NCBI GenBank assembly: GCA_934646865.1
Contig: CAKUEU010000018.1
Location: 1 to 28,424 of the forward strand
Direction of reading: 5' to 3'
DNA length: 28,424 nucleotides
Origin: an uncultured Collinsella sp.
GTDB lineage: Bacteria; Actinomycetota; Coriobacteriia; Coriobacteriales; Coriobacteriaceae
The notes under the pieces: generated by a model
What the model saw: the letters and a program-made list of their open reading frames with translations, nothing else
What the model was told of the DNA's origin: nothing
Database searches by the model: none
Translations under genes and position numbers: made by a program
Shown here: in pieces, positions 1-9,531 of the stretch
How the letters are laid out: each line of letters opens with the position of its first letter
Position numbering within the stretch: the first letter of the stretch is position 1

Positions 1-135
1 GCGGTCGTCCAGATTCGAGCGATGCTCGAGGGTACATCTGAGGACGAAACGATCGAGCGTTTGCGTTCGCAGGCTCGTAAAGGTTCCACCTTTGCATCGG
101 GCAGAAAACGTCAGGGTGCACGATTCAAGAAGTAA
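1..135 (+). CDS. C-terminal fragment of unidentified protein
   Basis: Frame 1 is open from the window edge to a TAA at 133-135 and encodes the last 44 residues of a protein that begins upstream. The visible tail has an acidic helix-like stretch (MLEGTSEDETIERLRSQA) followed by a basic end (GRKRQGARFKK), typical of a nucleic-acid-binding tail but not diagnostic. I do not recognise the family. It converges with the minus-strand oxidoreductase at 201 and is followed by a hairpin at 142-171. Coding status is inferred from the open frame, the codon style and the terminator just behind the stop. Confidence 0.6.
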   Translation, partial: AVVQIRAMLEGTSEDETIERLRSQARKGSTFASGRKRQGARFKK

Positions 136-141
136 CGAACG

Positions 142-171
142 GGCCCCGAGTTCCCCGTGGAGCTCGGGGCC
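142..171 (+). terminator. Hairpin between convergent genes
   Basis: A 9-bp perfect stem (GGCCCCGAG at 142-150 with CTCGGGGCC at 163-171) lies 6 nt behind the stop of the + strand fragment. There is no clear T run after it, so it may act as a weak or bidirectional terminator between the two convergent genes. Confidence 0.55.
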
Positions 172-200
172 TGTGTCATTCGGGTGCGGGAGTTCGTGTG

Positions 201-1841
201 CTAGAGGTCTGCAATCAGGGCTTCGGCGCAACGGATGCCGTCGGTGGCGGCGCTCATGATGCCGCCGGCATATCCAGCTCCCTCGCCGCAAGGGTAGAGG
301 CCCGGGGTCGACGTGGCGTGGCACGCTCGATCGCGGGTGACGGTGACAGGTGAGCTCGAACGCGTCTCCACGCCGGTGAGGACGGCGTCGGGGCGGTCGT
401 AGCCGCGCAGCTTCTTGCCAAGCAGGGGGATTCCCAAACGAAGCGATTCAACGATATGCTGCGGGAGGGCTTCGTCGATTGCCGTCCAGGTCACGCCAAG
501 TGGATAGGTGGGCTTCACTTTTCCAGGTGCCGTGCTGGCACGTCCCGCAAGGAAATCTCCGACGAGCTGTGCCGGTGCGTTCCAGTTGGAGCCGCCTAGG
601 CGATAGGCGGTCTGCTCGCAGGCGCGCTGGAGTTCAATGCCCGCAAGCGGGTCGTCGCTGGGAAGGTCGTCGGGCGTGACGTTAACGAGTAGGGCGGCAT
701 TGGCGTTGCGCCCGTCGCGGGCATTGAGGCTGGCGCCGTTGACGCACAGATGGCCCTGCTCGGAGGAGGCGGCAACAACCTGCCCGCCGGGGCACATGCA
801 AAACGAGAACACGCTGCGATTGTTGGGGAGATGGGCCACGAGTTTGTAAGGAGCTGCTCCAAGCGCCGGATGCCCCGCCGAAGGGCCATATTGAGCACGG
901 TCGATGTCGCGCTGCGGATGCTCGATGCGTACGCCCATGGCAAAGGTCTTTTGCGCGAGGGCCACGTTATGGGTCTTGAGAAGTTCGAATACGTCGCGAG
1001 CGGAATGTCCGCAGGCGAGAATGAGGTGCTTTGTGACGATTGTCTCGCTTGCGGTGTCTCGGGGCGATTGAACATCGATGCCGGTGATTGCGCCGGACGC
1101 ATCGGCGCGAATGTCGATGAGTTTTGTGCGATAGCGAACGGTTCCGCCGAGCTGTTCGATGCGCTGGGAAATGTTGGTGACGACGGCGGGAAGGATGTCG
1201 GAGCCAATGTGCGGCTTGGCGTCCCACAGGATATCGCGAGGCGCGCCCGCTTCGACGAAGGTCTCGAGAATCAGGCGATGGGCGGGATTCTTGGTTCCCG
1301 TATTGAGCTTTCCGTCCGAGAAGGTCCCCGCGCCGCCCAGGCCAAACTGGATATTGCTCTCGGGGTCGAGGATACGCTCCTTAAGAAAGAGGTCGATCGC
1401 CTGCGAGCGTCGAAGTGCCGGGTCACCACGCTCGATAAGCAAGGGCTTAAGGCCTGCTTCGGCAAGGGTGAGAGCGGCAAAGAGGCCGGCGCAACCGGCG
1501 CCGACAACGATGGGACGCTCCTTGGGCGCATTGGAGGCAGGGGAGGGGAATGAGGGCACCTCGCCGTCTACCATGCGGATACACGAGCGGTCACGTTCGG
1601 CGACGCTGTCGAGCGCTTCCTGCTCGAGGCGGGGGCTTGTCAACTCGACTCGAAAGCTCAAAATAAAATGGACGTCTCGCTTTTTACGGGCGTCGATAGA
1701 CTTGCGATGGAGCTCGATGGCTTTAATCTGGGAATCCTTGCATCGCAGGGCTCGCTTGGCGGCGCGTCTGCCAACGGCAAGGCAGGCATCCTCATCGCCA
1801 GCCTCATCGAGGGATGCGTGGACTTGGGTGATTTCGATCAT
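201..1841 (-). CDS. FAD-dependent dehydrogenase, COG2509 family
   Basis: A 546-residue flavoprotein of the uncharacterised COG2509 family. An N-terminal domain of about 105 residues, typical of the family, precedes the FAD dinucleotide fold GAGCAG (residues about 114-119) and a second acidic ERGD turn near 137-140. The C-terminal end CGEGAGYAGGIMSAATDG is the FAD-contact segment of this class. The substrate is unknown; the protein is predicted to be cytosolic. I start it at the ATG at 1841, which has AAGGAG 5 nt upstream, rather than at 2012: the longer frame would overlap the upstream gene and adds 57 residues with no family likeness. It is the last gene of an Mrp-flavoprotein-flavoprotein run on the minus strand, 79 nt behind its neighbour, with a possible TATAAT box in the gap. 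Confidence 0.85.
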   Translation of the reverse strand: MIEITQVHASLDEAGDEDACLAVGRRAAKRALRCKDSQIKAIELHRKSIDARKKRDVHFILSFRVELTSPRLEQEALDSVAERDRSCIRMVDGEVPSFPSPASNAPKERPIVVGAGCAGLFAALTLAEAGLKPLLIERGDPALRRSQAIDLFLKERILDPESNIQFGLGGAGTFSDGKLNTGTKNPAHRLILETFVEAGAPRDILWDAKPHIGSDILPAVVTNISQRIEQLGGTVRYRTKLIDIRADASGAITGIDVQSPRDTASETIVTKHLILACGHSARDVFELLKTHNVALAQKTFAMGVRIEHPQRDIDRAQYGPSAGHPALGAAPYKLVAHLPNNRSVFSFCMCPGGQVVAASSEQGHLCVNGASLNARDGRNANAALLVNVTPDDLPSDDPLAGIELQRACEQTAYRLGGSNWNAPAQLVGDFLAGRASTAPGKVKPTYPLGVTWTAIDEALPQHIVESLRLGIPLLGKKLRGYDRPDAVLTGVETRSSSPVTVTRDRACHATSTPGLYPCGEGAGYAGGIMSAATDGIRCAEALIADL

Positions 1842-1904
1842 CGAGGTCTCCTTAGATGCAAGAAAGAGGCCGCTCGGTGTCCCAGACGGCCCGAATGCGT
1901 TTTG

Positions 1905-1910
1905 ATTATA
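1905..1910 (-). promoter_or_regulatory. Possible -10 box upstream of COG2509 gene
   Basis: A perfect TATAAT on the minus strand lies 64 nt before the ATG at 1841. No good -35 is seen at 16-18 bp, so this is only a candidate internal promoter. The same gap holds a short GGCCG/CGGCC inverted repeat (about 1869-1892) followed on the minus strand by TCTTTCTT, which could be a weak terminator for the upstream gene. Confidence 0.25.
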
Positions 1911-1920
1911 GACTGCGCGG

Positions 1921-3192
1921 CTATAGGCTGCTGGCAGCGCGAATACCCGAGATCCAAGCCCACGCAAGGTTGAAACCGCCGCAATCGGCATCGATATCGA
2001 GCGCCTCGCCACAGATGTAAAGTGGGGCGCCTGCCGCGTCGCTCACGCAGAGGCTAGGAGCCGAGACGTTCTCGATGGGCACGCCGCCGCGCGTGACCTG
2101 GGCCGAACGCTCCTCTGTCGTTCCCTCGACGAGCAGCTTAAAGTGCTTGAGGATCGAGACGAGATGGACGACATCATGTGAGCCGGGATGGCACCGTTCG
2201 AATGCGGCGCAGGCAATGTGGGAGAGTTGCGGGGCGAGCATGCCATCGAGCCAGCGTGGGTCGCGTGGCGAAAAATCGCCGAGCAGCCCAAGGCGTTGCT
2301 TGAGCGTATCGAATAGTTCATCTTTGGACAGGTCGGGGAAGAAATCGAGCAAAATGGTGTCGTCGTGCTGGACGCGACGGGAGAGGTTGAAGGCGGCGAC
2401 GCCCGAGATGCCAAAGGTTCGGAAGAGCACTTCGCCGTCTTCGCGCCAGAGTTCCTCCTGATTGCGGGTGAGCATCAAACGGGCGCGGACGCGCAGACCA
2501 TCCAAGGTCTTGAGGGCCGTCTGGTCGCCAACGACTGATACCGACACGGGGCAGAGGACGGGGCGCTGCCCCGTGAGGGGAAGATTGAACAGCCGCGCGA
2601 TGTCGACAGGGCTGCCGCCCGTGGCGATAATCACAGCCTTTGCTTGCAGCGTCTCGTTCTTGCGAGGTGCGTCGGCAAGCGCCTTCCGAAGCGAACGGAC
2701 CTCCGTTTTCCGGTCGTCGTGCTTTTTTGCCTTGAGTGTCCGCGCAGGACGGTCTATTTGAAGCACCCAGCCCTTGGGAACTTTGGATGCCGAGGCAACG
2801 TTTGCCCCGCAAATCAAGGCGATACCCAAGCGATCGCAAGCGTTGAGAAGCGCATCGCGCGCCGATTCGGCGCGAAGGGAGCGCGGATACAGTCGGCCTT
2901 CCTCGGAGGTCGTCATGATGCCCAGCGAGGAGAAGAAGTTCCCTAGCTCTTTTTCGGGCTGGGGACCCATAACGGATTCGACGAATGCGGGGTTGTTGTA
3001 CCGCTGGAAATCAATTGATTCGTTGGAAAGGTTGCAGCGGCCGTTACCGGTCGCAAGGAGTTTAAGGCCGCAGGCAACATCGCGCTCGATGATGCAGACG
3101 CTTTTGCCTGCGCGTGCGGCCGTAATGGCGGCGGCGAGACCCGAGGCCCCGCCGCCGATTACCAAGACGTCATAGGAGGCGTTTGCGTTCAC
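1921..3192 (-). CDS. HI0933/BaiN-family NAD(P)/FAD-dependent oxidoreductase
   Basis: A 423-residue flavoprotein. The N-terminal dinucleotide-binding motif GGGASG (13-18) is followed by the family hallmark TGNGRCNLSN (48-57). Further on come ATGGSP and the C-terminal family segment GEALDIDADCGGFNLAWAW, which places the FAD. Relatives include HI0933 and BaiN; BaiN of Clostridium scindens was implicated in bile-acid dehydroxylation, but most members have no proven substrate, so no bile-acid role is claimed. The frame begins with GTG at 3192, immediately after the TAA stop of the Mrp gene (3195-3193). The Shine-Dalgarno is weak (GAGG about 9 nt upstream), which suggests translational coupling to mrp. 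Confidence 0.87.
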   Translation of the reverse strand: MNANASYDVLVIGGGASGLAAAITAARAGKSVCIIERDVACGLKLLATGNGRCNLSNESIDFQRYNNPAFVESVMGPQPEKELGNFFSSLGIMTTSEEGRLYPRSLRAESARDALLNACDRLGIALICGANVASASKVPKGWVLQIDRPARTLKAKKHDDRKTEVRSLRKALADAPRKNETLQAKAVIIATGGSPVDIARLFNLPLTGQRPVLCPVSVSVVGDQTALKTLDGLRVRARLMLTRNQEELWREDGEVLFRTFGISGVAAFNLSRRVQHDDTILLDFFPDLSKDELFDTLKQRLGLLGDFSPRDPRWLDGMLAPQLSHIACAAFERCHPGSHDVVHLVSILKHFKLLVEGTTEERSAQVTRGGVPIENVSAPSLCVSDAAGAPLYICGEALDIDADCGGFNLAWAWISGIRAASSL

Positions 3193-4023
3193 TTAGGCCT
3201 CGTCGGTTTCGTGCGGGGCAATCGCCTCGACGGCAGATACGGCCTGGGGAAGCATGCCGTCGGGAAGTGCGGTCTCAACTTCGCCCTTATCGCAGGCCTC
3301 GGCGAGAGCCGGATTGATGGGAAGCTGGCCCAAGATCTCGAGATTGTAGCGCTCGGCGACCTCGGGGAGCTTGCTCTTGCCAAAGACCTCGATCTTCTTG
3401 CCGCAATCGGGGCACTCGATATAGCTCATGTTCTCGACGATGCCCAGAATGGGGACGTTCATCTTCTCGGCCATGTTGACCGCCTTGGCGACGATCATCG
3501 AGACCAGATCCTGCGGGCTCGTGACGATGACGATGCCATCGACGGGCAGCGACTGGAAGACGGTGAGGGCGACGTCGCCCGTTCCCGGAGGCATGTCGAC
3601 CAGCAGGTAGTCGATGGGGCCCCACGAGGTCTCGCTCCAGAACTGCCTGATGGCACCGGCGATAACCGGGCCGCGCCAGAGGACGGGGTCGGTTTCATTT
3701 TGGAGCAGCAGGTTAGAGCTCATGACCTTGACGCCGTGCTCGGAGATTTCGGGCAGCATAAGATTGCCGAGAGCGTGGACGTGGCGTCCGCTCATGCCGA
3801 ACATCTTGGGGATAGAGGGACCGGTGATGTCGGCATCGAGGACACCGACCTTGTGACCGTGACGGGCAAGTTCGGTGGCGATGGCGCCGGTGACGAATGA
3901 CTTGCCGACGCCGCCCTTGCCGGAAAGCACGGCGATAACGCGCTTGACCTCGGACAGCGTGTTTTCTTCAAATTCCTGCGGTGCGGTTTGTCCGCCGGCG
4001 GCCTGTGCGTGCTCGCAACCCAT
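3193..4023 (-). CDS. mrp: Mrp/NBP35-family Fe-S cluster carrier ATPase
   Basis: A 276-residue P-loop ATPase of the Mrp/ApbC/NBP35 family, which carries Fe-S clusters to apo-proteins. The deviant Walker A GKGGVGKS spans residues 35-42, the switch segment VDMPPGTGD spans 142-150, and the CPDC pair at 204-207 is the cluster-binding CXXC that acts across a dimer. The start is placed at the ATG at 4023, which has a clean AAGGAG 6 nt upstream. A longer frame to 4080 would cross the predicted transcription start. It is the first gene of a three-gene minus-strand unit with two flavoproteins; the first of them abuts it stop-to-start. A role in maturing cofactors for neighbouring redox proteins is possible but not shown. 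Confidence 0.92.
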   Translation of the reverse strand: MGCEHAQAAGGQTAPQEFEENTLSEVKRVIAVLSGKGGVGKSFVTGAIATELARHGHKVGVLDADITGPSIPKMFGMSGRHVHALGNLMLPEISEHGVKVMSSNLLLQNETDPVLWRGPVIAGAIRQFWSETSWGPIDYLLVDMPPGTGDVALTVFQSLPVDGIVIVTSPQDLVSMIVAKAVNMAEKMNVPILGIVENMSYIECPDCGKKIEVFGKSKLPEVAERYNLEILGQLPINPALAEACDKGEVETALPDGMLPQAVSAVEAIAPHETDEA

Positions 4024-4078
4024 GTTTGACTCCTTTGTATATGTTGGGGCCGGAGCCCCGCGATGTGACACGAGCGTC

Positions 4079-4108
4079 ATTGTACCCTCGTTTGCGAGCG
4101 GGAGTCAT
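4079..4108 (-). promoter_or_regulatory. Candidate promoter of mrp unit
   Basis: Read on the minus strand: -35 ATGACT (4108-4103), an 18-bp spacer, and -10 TACAAT (4084-4079). Transcription would begin near 4072 and give a leader of about 50 nt that includes a small GGGGC/GCCCC hairpin (4046-4059) before the AAGGAG of mrp. Confidence 0.45.
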
Positions 4109-4171
4109 GTGTGATGCGTCTGGTCGCGAGTGTGCGTTGCAATGTCATGCCACCCCAACGAGCGGGCGGGC

Positions 4172-6325
4172 TTACTGAACCTTGCTGGCGAACTCAAGAT
4201 ATTGAATGCGCTGCAGCTTGTCGATCGTGGAGACATAGGGGCTGTCTTCCGATTCCAAGTCATAGCGCAGCCCGTCGGCTCCGAGATAGCCGGCGACATT
4301 GATGGTCGGCACATCGGACCTTGTTGCAAGCAAGGCCTTTTGGTAATCGGTGAGCGGGGCGCCAATCTTATTTAGGGTTATGGCTGCAATCTCGTTCGCA
4401 CCGACGGTGTCGTAGACGTTGAGCTCGGTATTGCCGGCGATTTCATAGTTCGCCCAGACAAAATAGGTCGACTGATAAATACGGAAAGCGTGGCTTGCCG
4501 TATCTTCCTGAGGGTACAGCTCGTCGTTGAGAGCCGTTGCAGCGCTCGGCTGATGGTCGCCAAAGAAGACGAGAACGACCGGTCGACCGATATTGCGCAG
4601 CTCGTTGATAAAGTACTCAAGGTCTCGGTCGGATGCGTTGATGCAGGTGAGGTAGGTGTTGAGCGCGCTATTGGCACCCTCGCTGGCTCCATCGACCCAA
4701 TAGTTCGTCAGTTCTTCGGCGGGGACGGTGCCATAGTCGTAGCCGCCATGGTTTTGCATCGTGACATCGAAGATGAACTGCGGGGCGTCGTCGGTCCTCA
4801 GCAGGTCGAGTATCTTGTCATAGGTGACGTAGTCGCATACGCCGGCATGGTAATAGGGCGCACCTTCGAAATCGGCGATCGAAAGAAAGTCTCCAAAGCC
4901 CAGCTGCTGGTAGATTTTATCTCGATGGTAGTTGACGGGGTTTTGCGGGTGCATGGCGGTGGCGGTGTATCCAAGCTCTTTAAGGTCCTTTGCCAAGCTG
5001 TTGACATCATTCATCTGATATAGCTGATAGGGAATCTTGCCCACTCCAACAAAGGCGGTTGACGCTCCGGTCAAAAACTCAAATTCGGAGTTCGCCGTTC
5101 CGCCGCCTGCGACCGAGGCGAGCATAGTGCCGCGCACGAGTGTGTCGGGAAGCGAGTTGTAAAACGCAGGGCCGGTATACCCGGCCGCCTGGAGCTGCTC
5201 AAAGCACGAAAGGTCGCTAAAGCTTTCGTTCATGACGGCGACGATTGTCGGCTTGATTTCATTGAATTGAGCAACGGCTGCGGCACGCTGCTCGCTCGAG
5301 CCATACGTGCTGTCATAGGCGGCGGCAAGCTCCCGCTCAATGTCCTGAGCCTCATCGGACGTATAACCCTCGGGCTTTTCGATGGGCAGTTCGTTGACCA
5401 TTTCGGTGAACGAGGTGAGAAAGCCCTGAGACGCATACGTGGTGATGGGCTGCCAACGGTCAAATCCAAAGTCCAACGTCTGTTCTAGGTCGATGCTTGA
5501 AAAGCCAGAGAGACCCACGACGGTTACCAGCAGGAAGGCACAGAGATTGCCGGCAATGACGGGGAAGACGCGAGAGGGCGTACGGAGTTTTCGCGGCCGG
5601 ATGAGCGAAAGAAGCCCCAGGGAAATTTCCAGCAGGGCAAGAGAGGTTACGATTCCGGCGGTAAAGGTGAACTCGTATCCTTCGCTTACCTCCGCTGCGG
5701 TGCCCAGGGCCAAAATATCGCTCGGCAGGATGGCTTCACCTTTAAATGTCACGACGAAGTGCTCGGCAATGCCAAGGATGCAGCAGACGATGGGCACAAG
5801 GGCCATGACCCCTCCGTGCCGTTGTCCTAGCAAATAAAGAGAAAGCAGGATCGTCGCGAGCAGTCCGACGGAAAAACCAAATGAATTGGCGGGAATGCGA
5901 TAGAACGTGTCGTTGCAGGCGATTTCGAGCGAAACGAACGAGAGCACCGAAACCGCGGCGATGACGAGAACGTCGCGACAGGTGCAAGCAATCGTTCCCG
6001 TTACGAAATCGGATTGATCGATGAATCTCGAAACCAAGGGCTCGACAAGAAGCATGACGGCAGCGGCGCCGAGCGCTGAATAGGAAAGGATCCATAGGGA
6101 GCTGTCTTCGTTTACAAGCACTTGATTCGTAATCCAGGCAGCTACCACACCGAGCGGAATGAGGAGCGTCGTGCACCAAAAGACGCGGGCGATGGGCGGC
6201 TTTTCATTTTGCTTGATTGAAAAATATACGCGCACGACGACGGCGGCTACGATAAGGACGGCGATGAATATGGGCAGATTGGCCATGTCACTCGAAGTGA
6301 TTTCAAGGGGGATATCTTCGGTCAT
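4172..6325 (-). CDS. LTA synthase family sulfatase-fold membrane protein
   Basis: A 717-residue polytopic membrane enzyme. The N-terminal part (about 14-275) holds roughly seven hydrophobic segments. The remainder is an extracytoplasmic alkaline-phosphatase/sulfatase fold. Motifs match lipoteichoic acid synthases: NESF with metal-binding Glu367; AGGGTANSEFEFLTG with the likely nucleophile Thr410; QNHGGY (524-529); and FGDHQPS with Asp590 and His591 as metal ligands. The family transfers phosphoglycerol or related groups from lipid to a cell-envelope polymer. The exact acceptor cannot be read from sequence, so I give no symbol. The ATG at 6325 has AGAGGA 6 nt upstream. It is transcribed divergently from uvrA and lies 148 nt upstream of mrp, whose own promoter candidate suggests a separate unit. 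Confidence 0.88.
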   Translation of the reverse strand: MTEDIPLEITSSDMANLPIFIAVLIVAAVVVRVYFSIKQNEKPPIARVFWCTTLLIPLGVVAAWITNQVLVNEDSSLWILSYSALGAAAVMLLVEPLVSRFIDQSDFVTGTIACTCRDVLVIAAVSVLSFVSLEIACNDTFYRIPANSFGFSVGLLATILLSLYLLGQRHGGVMALVPIVCCILGIAEHFVVTFKGEAILPSDILALGTAAEVSEGYEFTFTAGIVTSLALLEISLGLLSLIRPRKLRTPSRVFPVIAGNLCAFLLVTVVGLSGFSSIDLEQTLDFGFDRWQPITTYASQGFLTSFTEMVNELPIEKPEGYTSDEAQDIERELAAAYDSTYGSSEQRAAAVAQFNEIKPTIVAVMNESFSDLSCFEQLQAAGYTGPAFYNSLPDTLVRGTMLASVAGGGTANSEFEFLTGASTAFVGVGKIPYQLYQMNDVNSLAKDLKELGYTATAMHPQNPVNYHRDKIYQQLGFGDFLSIADFEGAPYYHAGVCDYVTYDKILDLLRTDDAPQFIFDVTMQNHGGYDYGTVPAEELTNYWVDGASEGANSALNTYLTCINASDRDLEYFINELRNIGRPVVLVFFGDHQPSAATALNDELYPQEDTASHAFRIYQSTYFVWANYEIAGNTELNVYDTVGANEIAAITLNKIGAPLTDYQKALLATRSDVPTINVAGYLGADGLRYDLESEDSPYVSTIDKLQRIQYLEFASKVQ

Positions 6326-6346
6326 GGACGTTCCTCTGGTTCAGCA

Positions 6347-6375
6347 AATATAAGTTCATTATTAGACTACTGTAA
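6347..6375 (-). promoter_or_regulatory. Promoter of LTA-synthase-like gene
   Basis: Minus-strand -35 TTACAG (6375-6370), a spacer of exactly 17 bp and -10 TATATT (6352-6347). Transcription would begin near 6340, giving a short leader of about 15 nt that still includes the AGAGGA ribosome site. Confidence 0.5.
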
Positions 6376-6444
6376 CCTTTCCACGGCATTTCGAGAAACA
6401 AAGCGCTCGACACGCAAAGCTAAAGGTCTGCGATTCTTGTATTA

Positions 6445-6458
6445 CGAACACCTGTGCG
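6445..6458 (+). promoter_or_regulatory. Possible LexA (SOS) box upstream of uvrA
   Basis: CGAAC-ACCT-GTGCG lies 61 nt before the uvrA ATG. It differs by one base from a perfect CGAAC-N4-GTTCG dyad of the Gram-positive/actinobacterial LexA type. uvrA is a classic SOS gene, so the place fits. A possible -10 (TAAACT, 6471-6476) follows, but no convincing -35 is seen. Confidence 0.38.
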
Positions 6459-6518
6459 CGTTGAGTGCGCTAAACTCACTGACAGTGTGATTCGATGTAT
6501 AGGAGGCAAGGAGCTTCC

Positions 6519-9395
6519 ATGTCTGATACTTCTATCGTTATTCGCGGTGCGCGTGAGCACAACTTGCGCAATATCGATGTCTCTATTCCCCGTGACCAGC
6601 TCGTGGTCATTACCGGCCTTTCCGGTTCGGGTAAGAGTTCGCTGGCGTTCGATACCATCTATGCCGAGGGCCAGCGTCGCTATGTCGAGAGCCTTTCCAG
6701 CTATGCGCGCCAGTTTTTGGGCCAGATGGATAAGCCTGATCTGGATTCGATTGACGGCCTGTCGCCGGCCGTGTCGATCGATCAGAAGACGACGTCCAAG
6801 AATCCCCGGTCGACGGTGGGCACCGTAACTGAGATTTATGACTACCTGCGCCTGCTGTTCGCTCGCGTGGGCACGCCGCACTGTCCCGAGTGCGGGCGTG
6901 TCATCGAGCGTCAGACGACCGACCAGGTCGCCGATAAGGTGCTGGCGGCGGGGGAGGGCCGTCGCGCGTTTGTGCTGGCGCCGGTGGTTCGTGGACGCAA
7001 GGGCGAGTATGCCAAGCTGTTCGAGGATCTGCGTGCGGAGGGCTTTAGCCGCGTGCGCGTCGACGGCGAGGTGCGCTCTCTCGATGATCCCATCGATTTG
7101 GACAAAAAGTTCAAGCACGATATCGAGGTCGTGGTCGACCGTATCGTAATTCGAGAGAATTCCCTGGGCCGCATCGCAGAGTCCGTTGAGCAGGCAACGG
7201 CGCTGGCACACGGTAACGTGAATGTGTATATGTTGCCCGACCGCGATGCTCCCGAGGGAACCGAGGGCGAGCTGCTTGAGTATTCGCTGGCACTGGCGTG
7301 CCCGGAGCACGGGCATTCCATCGACGACCTGCAGCCGCGCGATTTCTCGTTCAACGCGCCCTATGGCGCATGTCCCGAGTGCGATGGCCTGGGATTTAAG
7401 AAGACGGTTGATGCCGAGGCGCTGATCGAAGACCCTTCAAAGTCGATTGCCGACGGAGTCTTTGGCAGCCTGTTCGGCAACTCCAACTACTATCCGCAAA
7501 TCTTTGCCGCGGTCTGCAAGCACTTTAAGGTGGGCGCCGACACGCCATGGGAGGACCTGCCCCCGCGGGTGCGTCGTGCGTTTTTGGATGGCATGGGCGA
7601 CACGAAGATTTCAGTCGATTATCAAAAGCTCGACGGGCGTCGCAGCCAGTGGGATACCAAATTTTCGGGCGTGCGCAACATTCTGTACGAGCGCTACACC
7701 GAGACGACGAACGAGAACACCAAGGCCCGCTTGGAGAAGTATATTCGCGAGGAGCCGTGCTCGAGCTGCCACGGCGCCCGTCTACGTCCCGAGATGCTTG
7801 CCGTCACCGTGGGCGGTAAGTCGATTTATGAGGTCTGTTGCCTGTCGTGCCGTGAGTCGCTCGAGTTTTTTGAGAGCCTGGAGCTCACCGAGCGCCAACA
7901 GTTTATCGGCGGCCGTATCGTCAAGGAAATCTTGGAGCGTCTGCGTTTTCTGGTTGACGTCGGCCTCGACTATCTGACGCTCGATCGCGCCTCGGCGACG
8001 CTTTCCGGCGGTGAGGCCCAGCGCATTCGCTTGGCAACGCAGATCGGTGCGGGCCTCATGGGCGTGCTCTATATTCTGGATGAGCCTTCGATTGGTCTTC
8101 ATCAGCGCGACAACGAACGCCTAATTAAGACGCTCGAGCGCCTGCGCGATATCGGCAATACCGTCATCGTCGTCGAGCACGACGAGGATACGATTCGCGC
8201 TGCCGACTACGTGATCGATATGGGCCCCGGCGCGGGCGTTAACGGCGGACACGTGGTTGCGGCAGGAACGCCTGCCGATATCATGACGTGTCCCGAATCG
8301 ATGACGGGCGCCTATCTGACCGGCAAGCGGATGATCCGTGTGCCCGAAGAACGCCGCAAACCCGGTCGCGGCTGTCTTAAGATCACGGGCGCCCGCGCCA
8401 ACAACCTCAAAAACGTTACCGCCAAGATCGAGTTCGGTACGCTCACGGTTGTGACCGGTGTATCGGGATCGGGCAAGAGTTCCCTGGTCACCGATATCAT
8501 TGCACCTGCGCTTACGAACGCCATACATCGTTCGACGCGTCCTGTTGGTCCGTACAAAAAGATCGAGGGTATCGAGTGCATCGACAAGGTTATCGATATC
8601 GACCAGTCGCCAATCGGTCGCACGCCGCGCTCGAACCCGGCAACCTATATCGGTTTGTGGGATGACCTGCGCGCTTTGTTTGCGAGCACGCCGGAGTCGA
8701 AGGCGCGCGGTTACTCGCCGGGACGTTTCTCCTTTAATGTGAGCGGCGGTCGCTGCGAGGCGTGCAAGGGCGACGGGCAGATCAAGATCGAGATGCATTT
8801 CTTGCCCGACATCTACGTTCCTTGTGAGGTCTGCGGCGGCAAGCGTTACAACCGTGAGACGCTTGAGGTTACCTATCGCGGCAAGACCATCTCGGATGTG
8901 CTCGACATGAGCGTTACCGAGGCGCTGGCCTTCTTTGGGAATATCCCGCAGATCAAGCGCAAACTTCAGACCCTGTATGACGTGGGCCTTGGCTATGTGA
9001 GCCTTGGCCAGCCCGCGACGACGCTTTCGGGCGGCGAGGCGCAACGCGTGAAGCTCGCCAAGGAGCTTCATCGCCGCCAGACGGGCAAGACGTTCTACAT
9101 TCTGGATGAGCCGACGACCGGTCTCCATTTTGAGGATGTTCGCCAGCTGCTCGACGTGTTGCAGCGTCTGGTCGATGCGGGCAACACGGTGCTGGTGATT
9201 GAGCACAACCTTGATGTCATCAAGGTTGCCGACCGCCTGATCGATATGGGCCCCGAGGGCGGCAATGGCGGCGGAACCGTCGTGGTCTCGGGAACACCGG
9301 AGCAGGTCGCGGCGTGCCCGCAAAGCTATACGGGTAAGTTCTTGGCCCCGTTGCTCAAGCGCGACCGTGAGCGCCAGGCACAACTCGATGCCTAA
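6519..9395 (+). CDS. uvrA: Excinuclease ABC subunit A
   Basis: A 958-residue damage-recognition ATPase of nucleotide excision repair, full length for the family. The first ATPase half has Walker A GLSGSGKS (33-40). CPEC at 122-125 belongs to the inserted signature/UvrB-binding region. A zinc module near 267-288 is made of CPEH and CPEC, a CxxH...CxxC version of the usual four-cysteine set. ABC signatures LSGGEAQR occur in both halves. The second Walker A GVSGSGKS is at about 647-654, and the large zinc finger (CEAC...CEVC) follows at about 746-773. The ATG at 6519 is preferred over the frame start at 6495 because AAGGAG sits 5 nt upstream and the family begins here. It is monocistronic, with a terminator behind it and a LexA-like box in front. 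uvrB is not in the window. Confidence 0.97.
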   Translation: MSDTSIVIRGAREHNLRNIDVSIPRDQLVVITGLSGSGKSSLAFDTIYAEGQRRYVESLSSYARQFLGQMDKPDLDSIDGLSPAVSIDQKTTSKNPRSTVGTVTEIYDYLRLLFARVGTPHCPECGRVIERQTTDQVADKVLAAGEGRRAFVLAPVVRGRKGEYAKLFEDLRAEGFSRVRVDGEVRSLDDPIDLDKKFKHDIEVVVDRIVIRENSLGRIAESVEQATALAHGNVNVYMLPDRDAPEGTEGELLEYSLALACPEHGHSIDDLQPRDFSFNAPYGACPECDGLGFKKTVDAEALIEDPSKSIADGVFGSLFGNSNYYPQIFAAVCKHFKVGADTPWEDLPPRVRRAFLDGMGDTKISVDYQKLDGRRSQWDTKFSGVRNILYERYTETTNENTKARLEKYIREEPCSSCHGARLRPEMLAVTVGGKSIYEVCCLSCRESLEFFESLELTERQQFIGGRIVKEILERLRFLVDVGLDYLTLDRASATLSGGEAQRIRLATQIGAGLMGVLYILDEPSIGLHQRDNERLIKTLERLRDIGNTVIVVEHDEDTIRAADYVIDMGPGAGVNGGHVVAAGTPADIMTCPESMTGAYLTGKRMIRVPEERRKPGRGCLKITGARANNLKNVTAKIEFGTLTVVTGVSGSGKSSLVTDIIAPALTNAIHRSTRPVGPYKKIEGIECIDKVIDIDQSPIGRTPRSNPATYIGLWDDLRALFASTPESKARGYSPGRFSFNVSGGRCEACKGDGQIKIEMHFLPDIYVPCEVCGGKRYNRETLEVTYRGKTISDVLDMSVTEALAFFGNIPQIKRKLQTLYDVGLGYVSLGQPATTLSGGEAQRVKLAKELHRRQTGKTFYILDEPTTGLHFEDVRQLLDVLQRLVDAGNTVLVIEHNLDVIKVADRLIDMGPEGGNGGGTVVVSGTPEQVAACPQSYTGKFLAPLLKRDRERQAQLDA

Positions 9396-9418
9396 ATCAT
9401 TGGTGTTTCGAAGCACGG

Positions 9419-9457
9419 GCGCCGCCGACTCCTTGTGATTCGGTGGCGCTCTCTTTG
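9419..9457 (+). terminator. Intrinsic terminator of uvrA
   Basis: A 10-bp stem (GCGCCGCCGA at 9419-9428 with TCGGTGGCGC at 9440-9449, one G-T wobble) is followed by TCTCTTTG. It lies 23 nt behind the uvrA stop. Confidence 0.75.
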
Positions 9458-9531
9458 TCGAGATATCGTATGCCGTGTAAATGGACATATACTTATTCCT
9501 TACGTTCGAGATACGAAGGAAGGGATATGCC

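Noticed and set aside
1..135. uvrB as the truncated upstream gene
   Set aside because: The tail lacks the C-terminal UVR motif expected for UvrB.
1842..2012. Upstream extension of the COG2509 gene by 57 codons
   Set aside because: It overlaps the upstream oxidoreductase gene, lacks a ribosome site and has no family likeness, whereas ATG 1841 has AAGGAG in place.
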